Shown: positions 48,115 through 56,645 of the stretch, in pieces
How the letters are laid out: every line of letters begins with the position of its first letter
Position numbering within the stretch: position 1 is the first letter of the stretch
Source: Halomonas sp. Y3
GTDB taxonomy: Bacteria > Pseudomonadota > Gammaproteobacteria > Pseudomonadales > Halomonadaceae
Assembly: GCF_024137965.1 (NCBI RefSeq)
Contig: NZ_CP099975.1
Span: 2,108,001-2,172,000 of the forward strand
Reading direction: 5' to 3'
Length of the DNA stretch: 64,000 nt
Notes under the pieces: generated by a model
Seen by the model: the letters and a program-made list of their open reading frames with translations, nothing else
Told to the model about the DNA's origin: nothing
The model's database searches: none
Made by a program: the position numbers and the translations under genes

Positions 48115-48474
48115 ATGATACCCCTGAACGCCCCCGCCCTGCCCGCCACTCTGACGCTGGAGGACCTGGCCCGCCGCCTGGATCCCGCAGCGCTGCCGCT
48201 GGTGGAAGTCCACTCCCTCGACATGGGCTACTATCTGGTGCGCCTTCACCATGCCGGCGGTGATAGCCGCCTGGTGGACGGAAACGGCGAGACCCGCCGC
48301 TTCACCGGCACCCAGTGGATCAGCCGCGCCCTGGCGCCGCTGGGCCTGACCCACGGCATCCTGACCTGGGCCGAGGTGACCGACGAGATGGTCGGCCTGC
48401 CCCCGTCGGCCCCGATGGATCGCGACGCCCGCCTCGCCCACGGCACCCGTATCGCCTTCAGAACCCAGGGGTAG
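48115..48474 (+). CDS. DUF6482-like small protein
   Basis: 119 residues, no signal peptide. The central HSLDMGYYLVRLHHAGGDSRLVDGNG and end-region TWAEVTDEMVGLPP resemble the DUF6482 family as I recall it; the function is unknown. The ATG at 48115 follows TTGGAGAG. Divergent from the YchJ-like gene with a 60-nt promoter gap. Confidence 0.65.
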   Translation: MIPLNAPALPATLTLEDLARRLDPAALPLVEVHSLDMGYYLVRLHHAGGDSRLVDGNGETRRFTGTQWISRALAPLGLTHGILTWAEVTDEMVGLPPSAPMDRDARLAHGTRIAFRTQG

Positions 48475-48573
48475 CGAAGAGTTGGCGGCGGTTCTTGCCC
48501 TGGATCACTGCACTACAACATGCTGTATGCTAGTTCTCTGGAAGTACCCGCCCACCAGCGCCGGAGGTAGAGG

Positions 48574-51342
48574 ATGACCGACCCAAAACGCAGCGAGACC
48601 ACCGCCTGGCACGCCCTGGCCGCCGACGAGGCTCTCGAGCGCCTCGACAGCTCGACCGATGGGCTTGCCGCCAGCGACGCCGAGCGGCGCCTCAAGGAGT
48701 ATGGCCCCAACGAGCTCAAGCAGGCGGAGGCACGGCCCTGGTGGAAGCGGCTGCTGGAGCAGTTCAACAATATCCTGATGCTGGTGCTGATCGTGGCGGC
48801 CATCGCCAGCCTCGCCCTGGGCCACACCCTGGATGCCGGGGCGATCTTCGGGGTGGTGCTGATCATCGCCCTGATCGGCTTCATCCAGGAGGGCAAGGCG
48901 GAGCAGGCCCTGGAGAGCATCCGCCAGATGCTCTCCCCCCAGGCCAGCGTGCTGCGTGACGGCAAGCGCCAGACCATTCCCGCCGAGGAACTGGTGCCCG
49001 GTGATATCGTGCTGGTGGAGAGCGGCGACCGGGTGCCGGCGGACCTGCGCCTGCTGGAGGCGCGGCGCTTTCGCACCGAGGAGGCGTCGCTGACCGGCGA
49101 GTCCACCCCGGTGGACAAGAACACCGAGGCGACCGCGGAGGACGCCGACCTGGGCGACCGCACCAGCATGGCCTTTGCCAGCACCATCGTGGTCCAGGGC
49201 AACGCCCGAGGCCTGGTGGTGGAAACCGCCGCCAACACCGAGATCGGCCGCATCTCGGAGATGCTGCGCGGGGTGGAGCAGCTCAAGACCCCGCTGCTGC
49301 GCCAGATCGACCGCGCCGGCCAGGTGCTGGCCGTCTGCATCCTGGCCGCCGCGGCGCTGACCGGCGCCTTCGGCATGCTGATCCACGGCCAGCCCCTGGG
49401 CGACATGTTCATGGCCGCGGTGGGCCTGGCGGTGGCAGCCATTCCGGAAGGCCTGCCGGCCATCGTCACCATCGGCTTGGCTCTGGGCGTGCAGGTCATG
49501 GCGAAGAAGAACGCCATCATCCGCCGCCTGCCGGCGGTGGAGACCCTGGGCTCCATCTCCACCATCTTCTCCGACAAGACCGGCACTCTTACCCGCAACG
49601 AGATGACCGCCCAGGCGATCTGGCTGCCCGAGGGAGAAGTGCGCATCGAAGGCATCGGCTTCGCCCCGGAGGGCAGCTTCCACCGGGTGAGTAACGGCGA
49701 AGCGGAAAAGGCGGCTCTGGACCTGGACGAGCACCATGCCCTGCGCCACTTCCTCAAGGTGGGGGTGCTCTGCAACGACGCCGAGCTCGCCGATGATAAG
49801 GGCCGCTGGAAGATCCAGGGCGACCCCACCGAAGGTGCGCTGGTGGTCGCCGCGGCCAAGGCGGGGCTGACCACCGAGGCGCTGCGCGGCGACCACGGCC
49901 GCCAGGACGCCATTCCCTTCGAGTCCGAACGCAAGTACATGGCCACCCTGCATGAGGTGGAGGACGAGCAGCTGCTGCTGGTAAAAGGCGCGCCGGACCG
50001 CCTGCTGGAGATGTGCCAACGGGTGCGCGACGGTGACGGGGAGAGCGAGCTCGACGTGGCGCTCTGGGAAGAGCGGATTCACGACCTCTCGTCCCGAGGG
50101 CTGCGGGTGCTGGCCCTGGCCGAGAAGCGGGTGAAGGATGTCCACGAGCTGACCGACGACCAAGCCGAGCAGGAGCTGGTGCTGCTGGGCCTGGTGGGGC
50201 TGCTCGACCCGCCCCGGGACGAGGCCATCGAAGCGGTCAAGGAGTGCCTGGCCGCGGGTATCCGCCCGGTGATGATCACCGGCGACCACGCGGTCACCGC
50301 CCTGGCGATCGCGAAACAGCTCGGCTTTGCCCACACCGAGCGCGCCATCACCGGCCGCGAGGTGGAGGCGATGTCCGATGCCGAGCTGGAGGAGGTGATC
50401 CTGGAGGTGGACGTCTTCGCCCGCGCCGCGCCGGAGCACAAGCTGCGCCTGGTGAAGGCGATGCAGGCGCGAGGCGGCATCTGCGCCATGACCGGCGACG
50501 GGGTCAATGACGGCCCGGCGCTCAAGCGCGCCGACGTCGGCGTGGCCATGGGGATCCAGGGCACCGAGGCCGCCAAGGAGGCCGCCGAGATGGTGCTCGC
50601 CGATGACAACTTCGCCACCATCGTCGGCGCCATCCGCGAGGGCCGCAAGGTCTACGACAATATCCGCAAGACCATCACCTTCATCCTGCCCACCAACGGC
50701 GGCCAGGGCATGGCGATCATGCTCGCCGTGCTGGCCGGCTCCACCCTGCCGGTGACCCCGCTCCAGGCGCTGTGGGTCAACATGGTGGTGGCCGTGACCC
50801 TGGGCCTGGCGCTCGCCTTCGAGAACGCCGAGCAGGACATCATGACCCGCAGGCCCCGGGACCCCAGCGCCTCGCTGCTCGACCTCTTCCTGCTGTGGCG
50901 GGTGGTGTTCGTCTCGCTGCTGCTGCTGGCCGGCGTGTTCGGCATGTTCAGCTGGATCCAGGCCCAGGGAGGCAGCGTGGAGCTTGCCCGCACCGCCGCG
51001 GTCAACATGCTGGTGATGGGCTGCGCCGCCTACCTGATCAACAGCCGCTACCTGCTGCGCAGCACGCTGTCTGCCGAGGGCATCTTCGGCAGCCGCCCGG
51101 TGTGGGGCTCCATCGGCACCATCGTGGTGCTGCAGCTGGCCTGGACCTACCTGCCCTTCATGCAGCTGATCTTCGCCAGCGAGGGGCTGGCGCTGAGCCA
51201 CTGGGTCGTGATCCTGGCCGGCAGCCTGGCGATCTATCTGATCGTCGAGGGCGAGAAGCACGTGCTGCGGGCGCGCGGCGTGAGCAGCCAGCCCACCGCC
51301 AGCGGCGGCCATAGTGGCCACTCCGAGCCCGAGGCGCCCTGA
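48574..51342 (+). CDS. P-type cation-transporting ATPase (type II, PacL-like)
   Basis: 922 residues with about ten membrane helices. Signatures are TGES (actuator), PEGLP in TM4, the phosphorylated DKTGTLT, KGAPDRLLEM in the nucleotide domain, and TGDGVNDGPALKRADVG at the hinge. The N-terminal cation_ATPase_N domain is present. It resembles Ca2+/Na+-type IIA pumps; the ion is not readable from sequence alone. Its stop overlaps the mrpE ATG (TGATG), coupling it to the antiporter cluster. Confidence 0.92.
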   Translation: MTDPKRSETTAWHALAADEALERLDSSTDGLAASDAERRLKEYGPNELKQAEARPWWKRLLEQFNNILMLVLIVAAIASLALGHTLDAGAIFGVVLIIALIGFIQEGKAEQALESIRQMLSPQASVLRDGKRQTIPAEELVPGDIVLVESGDRVPADLRLLEARRFRTEEASLTGESTPVDKNTEATAEDADLGDRTSMAFASTIVVQGNARGLVVETAANTEIGRISEMLRGVEQLKTPLLRQIDRAGQVLAVCILAAAALTGAFGMLIHGQPLGDMFMAAVGLAVAAIPEGLPAIVTIGLALGVQVMAKKNAIIRRLPAVETLGSISTIFSDKTGTLTRNEMTAQAIWLPEGEVRIEGIGFAPEGSFHRVSNGEAEKAALDLDEHHALRHFLKVGVLCNDAELADDKGRWKIQGDPTEGALVVAAAKAGLTTEALRGDHGRQDAIPFESERKYMATLHEVEDEQLLLVKGAPDRLLEMCQRVRDGDGESELDVALWEERIHDLSSRGLRVLALAEKRVKDVHELTDDQAEQELVLLGLVGLLDPPRDEAIEAVKECLAAGIRPVMITGDHAVTALAIAKQLGFAHTERAITGREVEAMSDAELEEVILEVDVFARAAPEHKLRLVKAMQARGGICAMTGDGVNDGPALKRADVGVAMGIQGTEAAKEAAEMVLADDNFATIVGAIREGRKVYDNIRKTITFILPTNGGQGMAIMLAVLAGSTLPVTPLQALWVNMVVAVTLGLALAFENAEQDIMTRRPRDPSASLLDLFLLWRVVFVSLLLLAGVFGMFSWIQAQGGSVELARTAAVNMLVMGCAAYLINSRYLLRSTLSAEGIFGSRPVWGSIGTIVVLQLAWTYLPFMQLIFASEGLALSHWVVILAGSLAIYLIVEGEKHVLRARGVSSQPTASGGHSGHSEPEAP

Positions 51343-51872
51343 TGCCCGGCCGCCTGGCCCGGCGCTTTCTGCCGCTGGCCCTGCTCTGGTGGGCCATCAG
51401 CGGCGGCGGCAGCGCCTGGGCCTGGGGGGTGCCCGCCATTCTGATCGCGGCTCTGGCAATGCCGCAGAGCGGAGCCTCACGGCTGCGCCCCCTGGCGCTG
51501 CTGGCCTTCCTGCCGGTCGCCCTCTGGCTCGCCCTGCGCGGTGGCCTGCAGGTGGCGGCCCTGGCCTGCCGGCCGCGGCCGCGCCTGGAGAGCCGCGTCA
51601 TCGACCACCCCTGGCACTGCCTGCCCGAGGGGCCGGGGCGCCTGCTGATGGCCAGCCTGGTCAATCTGATCCCCGGCACCCTGACGCTGCGCCTGACGCC
51701 TGATAGACTCCGGGTGCATGTCCTCAAGCCGAATACCGACACTCCCGCGGAGCTCGTTCGGCTGGAAACCCGCGTGGCTCGCCTCTATCGCCATGGCAAC
51801 GCCGGTGGCGAAAACGAGAGCCGTGGCGAAAACGAGAACCGTGGCGAAAACGAGGAGAAGGAGCTCCGCTGA
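51342..51872 (+). CDS. mrpE: Mrp/Mnh antiporter subunit E
   Basis: 176 residues with N-terminal membrane helices and the conserved NLIPGTLTLRL...LRVHVL block of MnhE/MrpE. The C-terminus carries a GENE(S/N)R repeat from three 18-bp tandem units (51805-51858) that is not part of the family fold. First of six overlapping Mrp-like genes; its stop overlaps the mrpF start. Confidence 0.88.
   Translation: MPGRLARRFLPLALLWWAISGGGSAWAWGVPAILIAALAMPQSGASRLRPLALLAFLPVALWLALRGGLQVAALACRPRPRLESRVIDHPWHCLPEGPGRLLMASLVNLIPGTLTLRLTPDRLRVHVLKPNTDTPAELVRLETRVARLYRHGNAGGENESRGENENRGENEEKELR
51805..51858 (+). repeat. Three 18-bp tandem repeats in the mrpE tail
   Basis: The unit is GTGGCGAAAACGAGAGCC with one or few changes between copies. 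It encodes G-E-N-E-(S/N)-R and stays in frame, lengthening the cytoplasmic tail. Confidence 0.9.
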
Positions 51873-52162
51873 TGTTTCATGCGGCCATCGCCGCCCTGCT
51901 GCTGCTCAACCTCGGCGTGGCCCTGTGGCGGCTGCGACGGGGCCCCACCAGCGCCGACCGCATGCTCGCCGCCGAGCTTGTCAGCGCCTCGGCCATCGCC
52001 GTGCTGCTGCTGCTCGCCGCGGGCCTCGCCCAGCCCGCCCTGGTAGATGTGGCGCTGCTCGTCGCCCTGCTGGCCGCCGTGGCCACCGCCAACTTCGTGA
52101 CCCGTACCTGGACACTGCTCCATGAGGAGAGCGGCAGCCGCGAGGAGGCGGGGCGTGACTGA
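51872..52162 (+). CDS. mrpF: Mrp/Mnh antiporter subunit F
   Basis: 96 residues with three membrane helices and the MrpF motif LRRGPTSADRMLAAELVSA followed by ALVDVALLVALLAAVATANF. Part of the antiporter membrane core. Confidence 0.9.
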   Translation: MFHAAIAALLLLNLGVALWRLRRGPTSADRMLAAELVSASAIAVLLLLAAGLAQPALVDVALLVALLAAVATANFVTRTWTLLHEESGSREEAGRD

Positions 52163-52499
52163 GTGGCTCCACCCGCTGGGCTACGCTCTGATCGCTGCCG
52201 GCACGGGGTTCTTCGTGGCCGGCAACCTCGGCCTGATCCGCTTTCCCGATCTCTATGCCCGTCTGCACGCCCTGACCAAGGCCGACAACCTCGGCCTTGG
52301 GCTGATCTGCCTAGGGCTCGCCTGCCAGGCACCGAGCCTGGCCGCCGCTGCCAAGTTCCTGCTGGTCTGGGCCCTGATGCTGGTGGCCTCAAGCATCGGC
52401 GCCACCCTGATCGCTTCCACCGCCCTGGCCTGCGGCCTCAGACCCCGGCAGCAGCGCCCCGGAAGCATGGAAGACGACGAGCGGGAGGATACGCCGTGA
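52155..52499 (+). CDS. mrpG: Mrp/Mnh antiporter subunit G
   Basis: 114 residues with three membrane helices and the MrpG pattern GTGFFVAGNLGLIRFPDLYARLHA. GTG start at 52155 after GAGGAGG, overlapping mrpF by 8 nt. Confidence 0.9.
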   Translation: MTEWLHPLGYALIAAGTGFFVAGNLGLIRFPDLYARLHALTKADNLGLGLICLGLACQAPSLAAAAKFLLVWALMLVASSIGATLIASTALACGLRPRQQRPGSMEDDEREDTP

Positions 52500-53422
52500 G
52501 CGCCCTGGCGCTGGCCTTCGACCTGCTGCTCGTCGCGGCCCTGCTCTGGCTGGCCTGGCAGGCGCTCTTCGATGCCCATCGTTTCTCCGCGGTCGCCCAC
52601 TTCATGGTCTTCGGCCTGGTGATGTCGCTCGCCTGGGTGCGACTCGACGCCCTGGATATCGCCCTGGCCGAGGCGGCCATCGGCGCCGGCGTCACCGGGG
52701 CTCTGCTGCTCGCCGCCCTGGGCCGTCTGCCCGCCAAGGCGGGCCACGCCCCGGCCTGGCGCCGCGCCCAGCGCCCGCTGGTCTGGGCCGCCGTGGCCAC
52801 GGTCGTGAGCGCCACGCTGGCACTGGCCTGGGTCGCCTGGCAGCTGCCGCGACCGGGGCTCGCCGGCCCGGTGGCCGAGGTGCTGCCCCACAGCGGCGTG
52901 GACCACGCCGTCACCGCCGTGCTGCTCAACCTGCGCGCCTGGGACACCCTGCTCGAGATCACCGTGATGCTGGCCGCCGTCTGCCTGGTCTGGTCCCTCG
53001 GGCCGGCGCTCTCCCCCTACGCGCCCGCCACCGCCCTGCCCGGCCTGCCGGCCCTGACCCGGCTGCTGCATCCGCTCTTTGTGCTGGTGCCCGCCTACCT
53101 GCTGTGGCGAGGCAGCCACGCTCCGGGGGGCGCCTTCCCTGCCGGCGCGGTGCTGGGCGCCGGCGGCGTACTGATGGTGCTCGCCGGCGCCGTGCACTGG
53201 GTGCACGATGCTCGCCGCCAGCCGCTGCTGCGCCTGCTGCTGGCGGCAGGCGTGCTGCTGTTTCTTGCCGTGGGCCTCGCCGGCCTGGGTCTGGCGGGCA
53301 CTTTCCTGGCCCTGCCGGACGCCCTGGCCGGGCCGCTGATTCTCGCCGTGGAAGTGGCCGCGGCGCTCTCCATCGCCCTGATGCTGATGGCCTTCTACCT
53401 CTACGGGGAGCCCGGCCGATGA
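52496..53422 (+). CDS. mrpB: Fused DUF4040/MrpB-type antiporter subunit
   Basis: 308 residues from a GTG at 52496 that overlaps mrpG. The N-terminal 80 residues look like DUF4040 (MbhD: MSLAWVRLDALDIALAEAAIGAGVTGALLLAAL), which in classic Mrp is the C-terminal end of MrpA. The rest is MnhB-like (VTAVLLNLRAWDTLLEITVMLAA; LWRGSHAPGGAFPAGAVLGAG). So a module usually split from MrpA is joined to MrpB here. Confidence 0.82.
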   Translation: MSALALAFDLLLVAALLWLAWQALFDAHRFSAVAHFMVFGLVMSLAWVRLDALDIALAEAAIGAGVTGALLLAALGRLPAKAGHAPAWRRAQRPLVWAAVATVVSATLALAWVAWQLPRPGLAGPVAEVLPHSGVDHAVTAVLLNLRAWDTLLEITVMLAAVCLVWSLGPALSPYAPATALPGLPALTRLLHPLFVLVPAYLLWRGSHAPGGAFPAGAVLGAGGVLMVLAGAVHWVHDARRQPLLRLLLAAGVLLFLAVGLAGLGLAGTFLALPDALAGPLILAVEVAAALSIALMLMAFYLYGEPGR

Positions 53423-53703
53423 GCGCGCTCTACCTGCTGCTGGCGGCGGCGCTCGCCGGCATGGCGCTGGTCGGCCTCTTTCGCGCCGCCGACCTGCTGC
53501 GCCGGGTGCTGGCGCTCAACGTGCTGGCCAGCGCCATCTTCCTGCTGCTGGTGGCCCTGGCCCGCACCACCGAGGGTATCGATCCCCTGCCCCACGCCAT
53601 GGTGCTCACCGGCATCGTGGTGGCGGTCAGCACCACCGCCGCCGTGCTGGCGCTGACGGTGCAGGCCCAGGAGCGGCGTCGCCACCGCGAGGAGGAGCCG
53701 TGA
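53419..53703 (+). CDS. mrpC: Mrp/Mnh antiporter subunit C (NuoK-like)
   Basis: 94 residues with three membrane helices and the NuoK/MrpC layout. IDPLPHAMVLTGIVVAVSTTAAVLALTV carries the conserved PLPHALVLTGIVV-type motif. Overlaps both neighbours by 4 nt. Confidence 0.88.
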   Translation: MSALYLLLAAALAGMALVGLFRAADLLRRVLALNVLASAIFLLLVALARTTEGIDPLPHAMVLTGIVVAVSTTAAVLALTVQAQERRRHREEEP

Positions 53704-56624
53704 CGCCGGAGGACCTCCTGCTGCCCCTGCTGGTGGTACTGCCGCTGGCACTCGCAATGAGCGCCTTTCTTGGCGCGCTACCGGTGCGATCTCAGGTGGT
53801 CATCGCCCTGGGCGGGCTGACCCTGACCGGCGCCGGGCTGGCCGCTACCCTCGAAACGCTCGATAGCGAGCTCTGGCTGGGCGGCTGGGCCCCACCGCTG
53901 GGCATCGCCTGGGGGTTCGACGCCCCCGCCGCGGCCCTGATCGCCATGGTCGGTGCGCTGATGGCACTGGCCAGCCTGGCGCTGGCGGCGGAGCCGAGCC
54001 ATCACGATGACCGCTACCTCTGGAGCCTCTGGTGGCTGCTCTGGGCGGCCCTCAACGCCCTGCTGCTCTCTGGCGATCTCTTCAACCTCTATGTCACCCT
54101 GGAGCTGCTGGCGCTCGCCGCGGTGGGGCTGGTCAGCCGCTCCCGGGACGACCCCTTTCACGTGGCCGCCCTGCGCTACCTGATGGCCTCGCTGCTGGCG
54201 TCGCTGCTCTATCTGCTCGGGGTGGCGCTGCTCTACGGCCAGACCGGCCGGCTGGATCTGGCGCTGGTGGCCGCCACCCTCGAGGATGGCCCGGCGGCCC
54301 GGCTGGCGGCGCTTGCCATCACCCTGGGGCTGATGATCAAGGCGGCCATGGTGCCCCTGCACGGCTGGCTGCCGGCGGCCCACTCCCGGGCCCTGGCTCC
54401 GGTCAGCGCCCTGCTCTCCGGCGCCGTGGTGGCAGCGGCCCTGATGGTGCTGTGGCGGCTCTGGCTCGGCCCCTTCGCCGAGCTCGGCAGCCTGATGCGC
54501 CAGGCGCTGGCCGGGCTTGGCGCCCTGGCGCTGATGTGGGGTGGCCTCCAGGCCCTGCTGCAGAGCCGCCTCAAGCTGGTGATCGCCTGGTCGACCCTCT
54601 CCCAGAGCGGCTATGCCCTGATGCTGCCGGCGCTCGCCGGCAGCGACGCCTGGCAGGGCATCGGTGCCTGGGGCGCGCTCTGGCTGCTGGTGGCCCACGG
54701 CCTGGCCAAGGGCGGGCTCTTCCTGGCCGCCGGCGCCCTGAAGCACCGCCATGGCCACGACCGCCTGGCGGGACTGGCCGGCAGCGCTCGCCGCCAGCCG
54801 CTCGCCTGGGCGGTGATCGCCATCGGCGGGCTCTCCCTGGTGGGCATTCCGCCAAGCGGCGGCTTCGTCGGCAAGTGGTGGCTGCTGCGCGCCGCCCTGG
54901 AGGCGGAGCTCTGGCCCCTGGCCGGGGTGATGCTCACCGGCACTCTGCTCACCGCCGCCTGGCTGTGGCGGATTCTGTCGATTGCCCTGGCGCCGGCCGA
55001 GGGGCCGACGGCGCACGGCGCCGGCGGCTCCCGGGAGCCCGACACGCTGCCGGCCCTGGCGCTCGGGGCGCTGGCCTGGCTGACGGGACTGGCGGCTCTG
55101 GCAGGCGCCGCCGGCCTGACCCTGGCGGCGCCGAGCCTCGACGCCGCCCGGCTGCCCTGGCTGCTGCCGGCGCTGCTGCTCTGGCCCCTGGTACTGCTCA
55201 CTTCCCGTTCGACCACGCCAGCCGGCCGGGCCACCGGCTCCCCCCCGGGGCTCACGGCGCTGCTGATCTTCACCGCCGCGGCGCATCTTGTCACTCTCAC
55301 CGCCGGCGACCTGCTCCTCTTCTACCTGGGCACCGCCTGGCTGGGTCTGGCCGGCTGGGGGCTGGTCTGGCTGGGCGGCAGCCCGGGGGCTCGGAGCGCC
55401 GCCGCCGTTTACCTGGCCATGATGCTGATCGCCGAGGTGAGCCTGCTGCTGGGCCTGACCCTGGCCTGGCAGGCCTCGCCGTCGCTGGCCTTTGCCGACC
55501 TGGCCGAGGCGGAGCTGCCGGGCGTGGCCCTGGCGGCGCTGGGACTGGGGCTTGCCATCAAGGCGGGGGCCATCGGCGTCCATGGCTGGCTGCCGCTGGC
55601 CCATCCGGTAGCGCCGCCGGTGGCCAGCGCCGTGCTCTCGGGACTGATGATCAAGGTGGGGCTGCTGGGGGCTGTACTGCTGCTGGGCGACGGCGCCGCG
55701 GGCGCCGGGGGGCTTCTGGTAGCGGCAGGCCTGGCCGGCGCCCTCTATGGCGCCGGCCGCGGCCTGGCTCAGACCGGACCCAAGCCGCTGCTGGCGTGGT
55801 CCAGCGTCAGCCAGATGGGCCTAGCCACGGCGCTGCTGGGCCTGCACCTGCTGGGCAGCCCCGCCGCCCTGCCGGCCCTGCTGGGGCTGGTGGCCGCCCA
55901 CGCCCTGGCCAAGGCGGCGCTCTTTATCGGCGCAGGACTGTTCATGCGCTCAGGGCCGTTCATGCGCTCAGGGCTGTTCATGCGCTCAGGGCTGTTCATG
56001 CGCTCAGGGCTGTTCGCCCGCAGCGCAAGCGGGCGCGCCCTGCTGCTGGGCGCCCTGGCGCTGCCCGCCCTGACCCTGGCGGGGCTGCCGCCCTCAAGCG
56101 GCCTGGCGGTGAAAGCGGGCATGGAGACGGCGCTGAACGAGGCGTCGCTGGCCGCCTGGCCGGTGACCCTGAGCGGGGTGATGACGAGCCTGGTGATGCT
56201 CCGGCTGGGCTGGCTGCTATGGCGACTCGAGCCCCGCGCGGAAGGCAGCGCGATGCCGACCTGGCTGGCGGCATCGCTCTGGGGGCTGGGCGCGCTGGCG
56301 GCCCTGCTGCCCTGGGTCTGGTCCGGCGTCCCGCTGGCCTATCTGGCCGCGCCGGAGGCCTGGCTCAAGGCGCTGATGCCAGCCCTGCTGGCCGTGGCGC
56401 TGGGTATGGCATTGAGAGTCGCCACTCCGCTGCAGCGGCGACTGACGACACTGGGCTGGCGCCGTGAGGTGCGCGCCAGGGCACGCCGCATGGGTGCAAG
56501 GCGCGGGACACGCCGCTGGCGCTGGAGGCTGCGCCGCGCCGACGCCTGGCTGATGCCCTGGCCCGCCTTCGGCGTCTGCCTGGGACTCACCGCCCTGCTG
56601 CTGGGGCTGGCCGGGCTGGCGTAG
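53700..56624 (+). CDS. Double antiporter subunit: two MrpD/NuoM-like modules in one chain
   Basis: 974 residues, about twice the length of MrpD. The first module has LFNLYVTLELLALAAVGLVS, LGLMIKAAMVPLHGWLPAAH and LVAHGLAKGGLFLAAGALKHR. The second, from about residue 510, repeats the plan with LGLAIKAGAIGVHGWLPLAH, GLMIKVGLLGAV and VAAHALAKAALFIGAGL. Lys and His residues in these blocks are those used in proton translocation. Such modules are normally separate MrpA/MrpD subunits. The second module also contains an F-M-R-S-G minisatellite. GTG start at 53700. Confidence 0.88.
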   Translation: MTPEDLLLPLLVVLPLALAMSAFLGALPVRSQVVIALGGLTLTGAGLAATLETLDSELWLGGWAPPLGIAWGFDAPAAALIAMVGALMALASLALAAEPSHHDDRYLWSLWWLLWAALNALLLSGDLFNLYVTLELLALAAVGLVSRSRDDPFHVAALRYLMASLLASLLYLLGVALLYGQTGRLDLALVAATLEDGPAARLAALAITLGLMIKAAMVPLHGWLPAAHSRALAPVSALLSGAVVAAALMVLWRLWLGPFAELGSLMRQALAGLGALALMWGGLQALLQSRLKLVIAWSTLSQSGYALMLPALAGSDAWQGIGAWGALWLLVAHGLAKGGLFLAAGALKHRHGHDRLAGLAGSARRQPLAWAVIAIGGLSLVGIPPSGGFVGKWWLLRAALEAELWPLAGVMLTGTLLTAAWLWRILSIALAPAEGPTAHGAGGSREPDTLPALALGALAWLTGLAALAGAAGLTLAAPSLDAARLPWLLPALLLWPLVLLTSRSTTPAGRATGSPPGLTALLIFTAAAHLVTLTAGDLLLFYLGTAWLGLAGWGLVWLGGSPGARSAAAVYLAMMLIAEVSLLLGLTLAWQASPSLAFADLAEAELPGVALAALGLGLAIKAGAIGVHGWLPLAHPVAPPVASAVLSGLMIKVGLLGAVLLLGDGAAGAGGLLVAAGLAGALYGAGRGLAQTGPKPLLAWSSVSQMGLATALLGLHLLGSPAALPALLGLVAAHALAKAALFIGAGLFMRSGPFMRSGLFMRSGLFMRSGLFARSASGRALLLGALALPALTLAGLPPSSGLAVKAGMETALNEASLAAWPVTLSGVMTSLVMLRLGWLLWRLEPRAEGSAMPTWLAASLWGLGALAALLPWVWSGVPLAYLAAPEAWLKALMPALLAVALGMALRVATPLQRRLTTLGWRREVRARARRMGARRGTRRWRWRLRRADAWLMPWPAFGVCLGLTALLLGLAGLA
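55938..56009 (+). repeat. Four 18-bp tandem repeats inside the double antiporter gene
   Basis: Units of CTGTTCATGCGCTCAGGG at 55938, 55956 (one C for T), 55974 and 55992, followed by a decayed partial copy. They encode (L/P)FMRSG in frame, just after a membrane helix of the second module. Confidence 0.95.
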
Positions 56625-56645
56625 GCGCACGGCCGCCGGCCCGGC

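Noticed and set aside
55938..56009. Possible CRISPR-like array
   Set aside because: Repeats are contiguous, with no spacers, and in frame within a coding gene.
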